Assembly: GCA_015680685.1 (NCBI GenBank)
Contig: MNCI01033329.1
Span: 71,731 to 135,730, forward strand
DNA length: 64,000 nt
From: Gnetum montanum
Taxonomy: Eukaryota > Streptophyta > Gnetopsida > Gnetales > Gnetaceae
Direction of reading: 5' to 3'
Made by a program: the position numbers and the translations under genes. The notes below the pieces were generated by a model. It did no database searches and was not told the DNA's origin. It worked only from the letters and a program-made list of their open reading frames with translations. This document shows, one piece after another, positions 55,818 to 64,000 of this stretch (within the stretch, counting starts at the first letter, position 1; every line of letters starts with the position of its first letter).

Positions 55818-57679
55818 TGAAACACCTTAAATTTCCAAGGCATTCTTGCTTCACTAGGTCCTTGGAATTTAGGTAGAGTCATGATAGTTTGGCAAGAAAT
55901 GGATGCTCTGATTTTGCACTGTCTAGTTTGGCAAGTTTTCTACACCCAGTGTTGACAGGCTCGACGGACTCTCCAACCTACCCACTTGGACAGTTCATCC
56001 AACCGATATCCTACTTAAAAAATATGCGTGGGATTGTTAGCAATGCTCAAGATGCGTGAAACATTTTTGCAAGATTTTTAGTCAAGAAGTTCGGTACGCT
56101 ATGTAGTGTAGTAGGCCTCAAAAGACAATTGTTCAAGCAACCAACTGTGAAATGTTGCAAGACAAAGTACTATACTAGGCTACACTATGTAGTGTAGCAT
56201 AGTGTAGCAAAAGCAAGACAGAAAGAACCAGGTCACTTAGTGATCTCAACTACACTTGGCAAGCACCTCTGGCCTTCAAAACTAGTTGCTTTGCTTAACT
56301 TCCAAGTCCTTCAGCAAAGCTCCTCTAACTAGAAAAGTAGCAGATTAAGTAAAAAGAAAGCTATGTTGGCTGTTATGCTATGTGCTGCAAGAACGACGAA
56401 AGATATCTCAAAATGCAGGATCAACAAGTTCAAAGGCTTTATATCATAGAAAATAGAAGTTACAGATTGTCATCATGATCTTCAAGCAAGCACTTACAAC
56501 TTAAGTGCAAAATGCAATTAATGCCAACTGCTACGCTATGATCCACTACATAGTGTAGCATAGCGTAGCCAACATGTAAAACTAGCTAATACACTTCAAA
56601 GGCTTCCAACACCTGCAATTAACTCCAACATAAATTTCTTCTTCAAAATAGTGGCTATGCTATGCTACACTACATAGCATAGCACAACATAGCAAGTAGC
56701 TACGCTATGCTAACATGCTATGCTCCATAGCATAGTAAAGCGTAGTAGGTGGCTAAGCTACATCAGTGTGCTTTGCTCCTTGTTTGCATCATTGGCACAC
56801 TTAATCATAGCATCTCTAGTTTTGATAGTGTGATTGCAGCATGGTAGGGTTGTCAATCAATCAGCCTTGCATGTTCATGTAACATGGACACGTCAACACC
56901 TTGTGGGTCTAGGACACATGGCATCCAAAGTACATCTCCTGCATGTTCCTAGCCCTATAAATACCGTGACAAGCAATGCTCAAAGGGTTGGAAATTTTGA
57001 GCAGCTTTGAGCATTGTTGGCAAAATATAAGTTGGCAAGTTGGCAAAAAACTGAGCAGGGTTGGCAAAAATTGTAGCTATTGGAAAATTGGAAATCCCAG
57101 TGTTTGGCAAAAATCTTAGCTTTTAGCAATTGTTAGCATTTCTTTTTAGCAAACTAGAAATCCAAAGAGTCGACAAAAATTAAGTAATTGACACTCTTTT
57201 TTTCCATTCTATTAGCTCTTTTCTATTTCCTTTGTAGCATTTTGCATCATTAGCTCTTGAATCCACATTCAAGCGTATAGTTGACTTGCTTTGAATCTCT
57301 TGGTTACTTTTGGGATCTTTGCCCTTCCCAATGTTGTGTAACCAATTGTATCCATCTTGACAAAGTAAAATCATAGTCTTGAAGTGGTGCATTTCTTAAC
57401 TCCAGTTTACTTTATTCTCCTATTTATCATTGCACTTTACATTGTTTTCATTTCCTGGCATATAATAATCATTATTTTATCCCTTAAACATTTTTTTTTC
57501 AAATTACATGTTTGCAAAAGGTTTAATAACATTGATTAAGTCCTTTTCTGATCAACTAGATCGTTCAGGGCACCTCGTTTTCATTTTATCTAGCACAATC
57601 CTTTCACGGATCCCTGGTTAAGACTGTTCGACTGATGACCTCTCGGTGTTTCCAACCACCGACGTTTTCGATCGCTACA
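55818..57679 (+). mobile_element. 3' LTR of T3
   Basis: This 1862-base LTR runs from TGAAACACC to CGCTACA, with the TATA box at 56956-56963. The CTATG/CATAG inverted-repeat clusters at 56090-56220 and 56530-56760 mirror those in the 5' LTR, but their copy number and spacing differ. Confidence 0.92.
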
Positions 57680-58440
57680 ATAACCAAGACATGTCCAATG
57701 ATGATTAACCTTTTTTGGTTGCTAGAAGTTCCCTATAGGGGTATTGGAACTTGAATAAGCAAAACATAGCTACATCCCAAGATTTATAGAAGTTTATAAC
57801 TCAATTGCTACATAATAGAATTAAACCTATAACATGGGATTACTAGGCCAATATACATACCAATAGGATGATATCTCATTATTACTAGAAGATTGTTGCC
57901 TTCTTATACTACATCCAAAGATTGTTACCTACTTATATTACATCTAAAACAATATGGAGCTTCCATATCAACTTCCATATTCATGGAAAAGAAAATGCTC
58001 AAAATATTACTTTATTTATAAAGGAATTATAGATAGTCCTACAACTAATAGTTCTATCTAAGAGGGACTCCTCCTCAACCTGAAGACTATTATCAACAAT
58101 AATGGTAAAGTTCATAATCATGGAGGATGCCATCACAAAATTAATAATACCACTATTTTTAGTATGACCCTTATGAATATTATGTTTAATAATCTATTTC
58201 TCCAAATGGTTCTACTATCCATGCCTCTACTCACTATTACTACTCTTTTGAATACCATCAATCCACAAAATCTCTTATGGAATCATCATCCTCTACCTCT
58301 CACCATCCATCATATCCTCAATACTCTACTACTGCTCTTCAACATATGCAACCATCAATAATATAGGAAGAATTGGCACCACAACCTCAATAGAAGAATA
58401 CCACTCACACTATGAACATATAAGTGATTGATAATATAGG
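57680..58440 (+). pseudogene. gag: Athila-like gag, C-terminal part (A3)
   Basis: The frame resumes after T3 with QDMSNDD. Between there and 58100 most of the gag core seen in A1 seems deleted or very decayed. From 58240 the product EYHQSTKSL..., HHPSYPQYS matches the A1 C-terminal part. The last recognisable piece ends near 58440. Confidence 0.6.
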
Positions 58441-61400
58441 TAGCTTTTAGAATAATTCAAAATAATGTTTTTTCTTTAAGATAATTTCCACATGTGTAGA
58501 TAAAACTAATAGGCCTAGTAACTCATTAAAACTAGTGTAAGGCCAATATGGTACAACTTTCTTCCTTATACAAATAATACCTCCTAATCCTACGTAAAAG
58601 CCAACAACCATTGTCACCTCAAAATAAAACATAGAAACTATACATGGAATTTTGAAGAGAAATAAAATTCCATACATTACTTATAATAATAAAGGGTATA
58701 GTAGATGGTCAAAAGTTTAAAGAGTTAATACAATCAACATACTAGCTCATACAAAACTTGAGGAATTAGTATGTGTGGAAAACCATGTATACACAATAGC
58801 AGCTAAACCAAAAGAGATCTAGTGGCTAGAAAATAAGAATACTAAACTATTCAAAATATGCATACTGACATCAAACCCACTTATTATCTATTGCTTTAAG
58901 AAAATGAACTAAACAAAAAACTTTAAGAAAAACATTCTACACCCTAACCATACACTAGAAGAAAGTGATGAACAAAAAGACCCAAAAAATCAAATAGAAC
59001 ATAAAAAAATATATCTAGATCTTATTAAATGGAAATATCTTCTTGTGGAGCTAGATATATGTCTCCAAATGATCAAAACCTAATTATCATTTGTATTAAA
59101 CGGGGTAACAAGAGAAAACATAAATAACTAAAGACAATAAACAAGAAACCTATAATGTAGTCTAAGGAATATGTAGTCCATTTTTTGAATGCTCATCCAT
59201 GATTTTAGTCATGGGAAATATATCCCATCTTAAATTAAGAATTGATAAGTGCATTTTCACTTTTTGTTTTACAATTTTTTATCATTTTCTAATCTTTTAC
59301 ATTTTTATATTTCTTTAAAATTTTCTAATTCTTAGTACATTTTTCAGTTCTTATAATTTTTTCTTTTCTTTATATTTTTCTCTTTTTTCTTATTCATTTT
59401 CATTGTGTCTTGTGAATATTTACAATATTTTTATTAATAATATTGTTATTCATGATGCAAAATCTAAGATTGTATGTTACGTCTTTTTCCTATGATATCA
59501 ATATGATTGGATAAAGAATTATCTAAAGAAGTGAGACCACACCATCCATTCCTCCAATTTCTATAAATAAGAAGTTTATGTTATGAAAGTAATATGGTTC
59601 TTCTAACATGAAACTAAAATTAACTCATGATCATTATACCTTAAAGAAATGGGGAAGGACCAAGGGAAATGAAAAAGGGTGTGACATCAAGAAAACTTGG
59701 TAATTCCTTGCACTTCCTCTATGGGTCTTACTATTTTATGTATTTATATCATTACTCATGTTTTAATTTTTATGGAAGCACATTTTGTAATAAGTATTGC
59801 CTTGTCATGTCACTAAAAAGACATGTTATCCATTCTTGAAGATAATCCTCTAGTAAGGAAAGAAGAGTTACTAATTAATTAATTCATAAAATAAAACTAG
59901 TTTTTGGGGTACCATTGGAAAGACATGTTATCCATATATAAAGGTAATCTACTTCTAGGAATTCCAAAGGTCTCTTAGAGTAGTCTCATTATGTGTTTGG
60001 AAAGATATGTTACCTATTCCTATAGGGACCCCTCTAGTTTCATTAACATTAGCTATGAGGTTGGAAAGACATGTTACTTATGCTTAAACATATCCATCCA
60101 ATCAACTGTTAAGTTTTCTCAAATTTTAATGTTTAAGTAATTAATTAATCAAAACTATGTATTTTATTTTGCTGAGTAGTGATATTTTCATATGGTTGTG
60201 ATGGTCCTATGATGGTAAGTTCCAAATAATGTAATGCAATGTCATTAGGAAATGTATGGAATTATATTGAAACCTAGATAGATAGGTATGATGGTCATTT
60301 GAGCCAAAATTAATACAAGAAGCTATTGCAGATATGGTAAGGTATCTCATGTTCTGATCTCTACAATTCCTTCTCATCTCATCATTCACCTTACTATTAC
60401 ATATAATTATGCTCCTAATGATTATGTATAGTATAGTATAAGATCCCAAATAAGATTATTTCATGTTGTTTGAAACAAATACATTATCCACATTTAACAT
60501 TAAAGGTGCCCATGGACATCTATAGAAGTGGTTATGGAAGGGTATTATGGAAAGAGCCTACTTTGGAGAGGATCCACTCTCATGAATTTTGTCAATCATA
60601 GCTTTGACTCAAAACCTCACATCTTCAAGAATATCAAAGATGATTTCTCTAAATTTGTGCATGATTTTGGAACTACTTCTCATCAATTTTAACTATCTTT
60701 TAATACTTTTATATTAAAATTTCTTTCAAATTCAATATTTCATGGCCATGTTAAAACCTTATGATTTTCAATATTTTAGTGCATTTGCAATATCTTATTA
60801 ACCAAAGCTTTAATTTCAATTGTTCAAAAACTTATACGCTTTTAGAGTTAAGATCATTTTTCATGGAGGCTAAGGATGTGACTTTTGAAAATTTTATATG
60901 GCCTCATATTCAAGCATTATGATAACTTATCGTAAAAATAATAAAAATTACTTAAATACCTTGATGATTTTAGTTGCCTTAGAGCCTTAGGAACATTATT
61001 TTACAATCACCTTAAGCCTAAATGCCTTTTTTTAAAAAATAATTTTGGCTAACCAAGGATTCGAAAAGGGTTTGATCATTAAGGAAAAAATACAAAAACT
61101 AACTTTGACCCTTTGGTAATTGCAAATGATGACAAAATGAATGCCTAAGGTTAAAGTTCTTTTGCAAGGAAAGGAAATGAGGCCAATAGAAGGACGTAAT
61201 CATGGTCAAATAGTAGACACAAGAATTAAAGCTCAAACATCACATGTTCATTGGCTAGAAATACATGGACTTATGGAAATAAATTTTAGTTCATCCTTTA
61301 AAATTTCTACATAAGAGAAATGCCAACATAATAATCAAGGTTGGGAAAACTATGACTACTAGCAACAACATAAAGATTCATCATCAACTTATTTTTAAAA

Positions 61401-61599
61401 GCTTCTAAAATTTTATAAACTTTGATGTGTATCTATTATTTTTGTCATTTTGTAATACATATACTTGAATAAATTTGTAATGTACCATTCAAGTTTTATA
61501 ATGTTAGTCAAGCTCGTCTTGGTTACCTCATAGTTTTTGTAATGAAATTTTGTCTATTTATACAACTTAATAGCAAGTTTTTAGGGAGTCATGGGGTTA
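58441..61599. other. A3 interior without polymerase
   Basis: No protease, RT or integrase motif was seen in any frame. At 59815-60080 the words GGAAAGACATGTTAT/C recur four times at irregular spacing (about 112, 71 and 63 bases). A purine-containing GGGAGTCATGGGGTTA (61584-61599) before the LTR would be the polypurine tract. Confidence 0.5.
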
Positions 61600-62608
61600 T
61601 GATGAACATCATTTGTTAATTTTATCAATCAATTAAAATATCATATGTCCTACATCATAATTACATTTATGCACCTTAGTTGGGTACTACATCTCATTTG
61701 CTACGTTATAGTTGTGTTAATACATATGTATCAACATAGCCTCATTGATGCATCTGTATCAATAAAGCTTGAAATGCATCAACACATGTGTTAACANTCA
61801 TCTGTATCAATAAAGCTTGAAATGCATCAACACATGTGTTAACACAATCTCATTATTTACCTATAAATATGCAAGCATCAACCACATATTTGGCACCATT
61901 TGGTTAGTAATGTAGTTGAAATCTTATACTTTTCTTATATAATCTTCACAAACAATTAGTGAGTGCCTTTGGCATGGATTTCAGTTAATTGTATGACATC
62001 TTATTCAAGTAGTATTATACCTCAACATAATCTATGACTAATAATAAGATCAAGAATGATACATATTCATTGCAGCAATTTGACTTAGAATAGATTAACT
62101 TTCAATACAATTTACTTTCTATATACTTAGTTAATATTTACATTTCTATGTACATTAATGATTAATGGAATAAGTGTGATCATTTTTGAGAATAAACATG
62201 TATTTACTTGGTAGTCCTAGCAGCACTATTATATGGCTCACTGAGTAGCATAACACTTGGTAAACCCAATAGTGGATACATGAGTTTAAGACATGTACAA
62301 TAAGCTAGGAACAAATACTTATCACCCTTAGGCTAGCTTAAGATTTAATTGTATTGTTAATTACATAAAATAAATTATTTTTATATTATTGATTAGTTCA
62401 ATTCAAGGCCCAAATAACACATATGAATAACTTTGAACAAAACCATAAATGATAGAGCTATAAGTAGTTTAAGTGAGAAGATAGTATCTTGCAATGAACA
62501 CTTAATGATCTTGATACCACACTAGTCTCATCTATGGAATTTGACTAGATTTCACATGAACAATTTTCATCTATATTGTTGGGCATTGTGAACTATTTCC
62601 ATTCATTA
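61600..62608 (+). mobile_element. 3' LTR of A3
   Basis: It starts TGATGAACATC and ends CATTCATTA (CA decayed to TA). It matches 36879-37727 and has a TATA box at 61862-61869. It contains a single N flanked by an exact 46-47 base duplication, treated separately. Confidence 0.82.
61749..61845. repeat. Exact short duplication around one N
   Basis: The stretch beginning CATCTGTATCAATAAAGC and ending GTGTTAACA occurs immediately before and after N 61797 without a mismatch, whereas the 5' LTR has one diverged copy. This is probably an unresolved assembly join. Confidence 0.8.
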
Positions 62609-62613
62609 CTAAG

Positions 62614-63430
62614 AAAATTCTTTAATCAAATCATGTTTATTACTCTAGTTGTTCGGCTCCTTTTAAGACTTCTTATGATAGAATTGATCATATTACATGT
62701 TAATATCTTTGGTCTATTAAATAACATAAAAATGGTTTTTCCTAGAGTTTTTTAGGATATTTACATTAGTATAAGAAATATGGAGGACTTGGCCTTATTA
62801 CTTGTTATAGCCTATAAATTTCTCTTAGAGAAAAATGGATTGCAAAGTGCATTAATGGAGATGATGTTTGGATTCTCCTTTTTAAAAAATAAACTTATGT
62901 AAGGAAAATGTAAGAATGATAATAGTTGATGTTCTAATAAGTTTATTCATTGTCTTCATTTCCTTAGGTTATTTCTATTTCTCATTTTCTAGTTCTTAAA
63001 AAACTTTATAAGACATGGTGCAAACTTAGTAAATATTGGAAGTATAATCATATTATAGTTTTAGTAGATATGCTTAAGCAAATTAGCCCATTGTGGATTT
63101 CTTTTAATGAAGGAGCTTATGCTACTAATGCATCTAGATTATGTACCACTCAGAGCTAATTTGGTATCACTATAGTTTCTCGTATACTTATGCATGATAG
63201 ATGGATTACTTAGAATGACGCTTCTAGCCTTCATGTTTTGAATAGAAATAGAAATAAAATTTTGAAAAATTAGTTTCTAATTTAGAAAATTTATTTAAAA
63301 ATTGACAATAATTTACTTCAAATTTTTTTAGATATATATTGAAATGATGGTAGATATGTTTTTCATTTTAATTCAAAATTTTCTTATTAAAATATTACAA
63401 AGAATAATTTAACTGACAACTGTAAATGAT
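62614..63430 (+). pseudogene. LINE ORF2, C-terminal half (L1)
   Basis: The frame restarts directly after the A3 target duplication (KIL.SNHVYYSSCSAPFKTSYDRID), the plant LINE 'IKSVL..IP.Y..S....P' block. KKYGGLGLITCYSLQISLREKWIAKCINGDDVWI follows (Gln read through a TAG) and corresponds to the 'EGGLGL..L...N.ALL.KW.WR' block. FGITIVSRILMHDRWIT is the typical end motif. All is on the plus strand with several stops. The AT-rich end near 63430 may be the LINE 3' end, but no poly(A) tail is evident. Confidence 0.8.
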
Positions 63431-63439
63431 CACTACAGT

Positions 63440-64000
63440 GATAAGTACATTTTCTAAGTCTATTAAATAGTACGAGGAGCCAAGATCAACTAAAAACTAT
63501 CCCAAGGATCTTAGAGGCCACACTTGTCCTCTCTTATTCCTCAATTGCTCACAATGGAGCCCAAGCTCAAGAAAAGACACTTAAGATATTCTCCTAATAT
63601 CTCCTAAGTGCTCTCCCATGCCTCTCACTCAACTTCCTTGCACAAGCTCTCTTCTTGTACAAGTTCTCTTCCCTTAAGAGCTCCATCTCTTGTCCTCTAT
63701 TGAGATGTTTGGCCTTTAGCGTTTGCACTTAGGTCCTTGGCACTTCAGCACTTGGCACTGCAACCTTACAATGATGAATTACATCAATATTTATAAGGAA
63801 CTAGAAGGTAAAATCCCTAGAAACCTTTTCTCAACTTGACATTTTTTAGATGATTTCCAAGTCTTCTCACCTTTTCTCTACCTATTTTTATCTTACTTTG
63901 GATATTTCCCAAATTGGAATGGAATTTTTAGAAGTTTCCCCATGCGTCTAGGTCATTTCTAGCTTTTCTGGGATGTCTACTATGAAAGCCCTCCTTTCAA
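63440..64000 (-). mobile_element. Probable LTR fragment
   Basis: The minus strand has CCTTATAAATATTG (about 63787-63800), a good TATA context, in sequence rich in 'ctcttc' and 'cttggcac' words and unlike the LINE. No partner copy lies in the window, so the LTR call rests on the TATA box and the sharp compositional change only. Confidence 0.35.

Larger units (their letters stand above)
38310..57679 (+). mobile_element. Full-length Tat-family element T3 with internal antisense gene
   Basis: The element spans 19.4 kb. In order it holds a 5' LTR, a tRNA-Asn-type primer site, gag, protease, a tandem tract, an antisense multi-exon block, a second tandem tract, reverse transcriptase, RNase H, a second RNase H, integrase, a third tandem tract, a short antisense ORF, a polypurine tract and a 3' LTR. 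The flanking five bases are ATAAT and ATAAC. A second, archaeal-like RNase H and an antisense ORF near the 3' LTR are known marks of the Tat lineage. In the first 118 aligned LTR bases I count about 16 differences, mostly transitions. Confidence 0.9.
36879..62608 (+). mobile_element. Athila-like LTR element A3, split by T3
   Basis: It is bounded by LTRs of 849 bases (36879-37727) and about 1009 bases (61600-62608). The five bases before it are TCAAG; those after it are CTAAG, two transitions apart. The interior has an Athila-type primer site and gag, interrupted by T3 (38310-57679), then about 3.9 kb of decayed sequence with no polymerase. The original A3 was therefore about 6.4 kb and non-autonomous, or became so by deletion. 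It splits the LINE. Confidence 0.82.

Noticed and set aside
58164-58361. 65-codon Leu/Thr-rich frame in A3
   Set aside because: It is the wrong frame of the gag C-terminal part; the neighbouring frame carries the YHQS and PSYPQYS blocks shared with A1.
1-64000. tRNA, rRNA, snoRNA or intact protein-coding host genes
   Set aside because: No tRNA cloverleaf with A and B boxes, no rRNA-like conserved blocks and no long frame with host-protein character was found on either strand by reading. A dedicated scan was not possible.

Overview
The window reads as intergenic DNA from a large, repeat-choked plant nuclear genome. There is no intact host gene, no tRNA or rRNA gene and no prokaryotic signature. 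Almost everything assignable is old LTR retrotransposon of the Ty3/Gypsy type plus one LINE, nested inside one another. CG is scarce, and reading frames are broken mostly by TAG/TAA/TGA where CAG/CAA/CGA/TGG would be expected, which is the mark of long cytosine methylation and deamination. Very old, slowly removed elements of this kind suggest a gymnosperm or another giant-genome seed plant; that is inference, not proof.

Layout. (1) 1-4015: the 3' end of a minus-strand Tat-family element (T1), with a partial LTR carrying a 191-bp tandem repeat and a long coiled-coil ORF. (2) 5.9-20.4 kb: an Athila-like element on the minus strand (A1: LTR, tRNA-Asp-type primer site, gag) interrupted by a minus-strand Tat element (T2, 6832-18172) that keeps gag and protease but has lost reverse transcriptase and integrase. 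(3) 20.4-30.7 kb: a second Athila-like body (A2, minus) whose integrase is split by a plus-strand chromovirus (C1, 22896-29685). Removing C1 and one copy of its 5-bp duplication restores the integrase frame. (4) 30.8-32.4 kb: a deleted plus-strand Gypsy remnant (G1). (5) 32.4-35.9 kb: non-coding DNA with microsatellites. (6) 36-63.4 kb: a three-level nest, a LINE (L1) split by an Athila-like element (A3, 36879-62608), itself split in gag by a 19.4-kb Tat element (T3, 38310-57679). (7) 63.44-64 kb: probably a fragment of another LTR.

T3 is the most interesting unit. It has 1.87-kb LTRs, gag, protease, reverse transcriptase, a double RNase H and integrase. Between protease and reverse transcriptase sits a 4.8-kb block read on the opposite strand. 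It looks like a spliced gene of about nine exons, with its own TATA box, good splice sites, a nuclear-localisation-like basic stretch and an acidic tail. The block is bracketed by tandem tracts sharing an AAACTAG core; a third such tract follows integrase, and T2 keeps two of the three. A second, shorter antisense ORF lies at the usual Tat position between integrase and the 3' LTR.

All coding regions here appear to be dead copies. Exon boundaries, LTR ends and domain limits were read by eye and translated by hand, so coordinates of degenerate regions are approximate.
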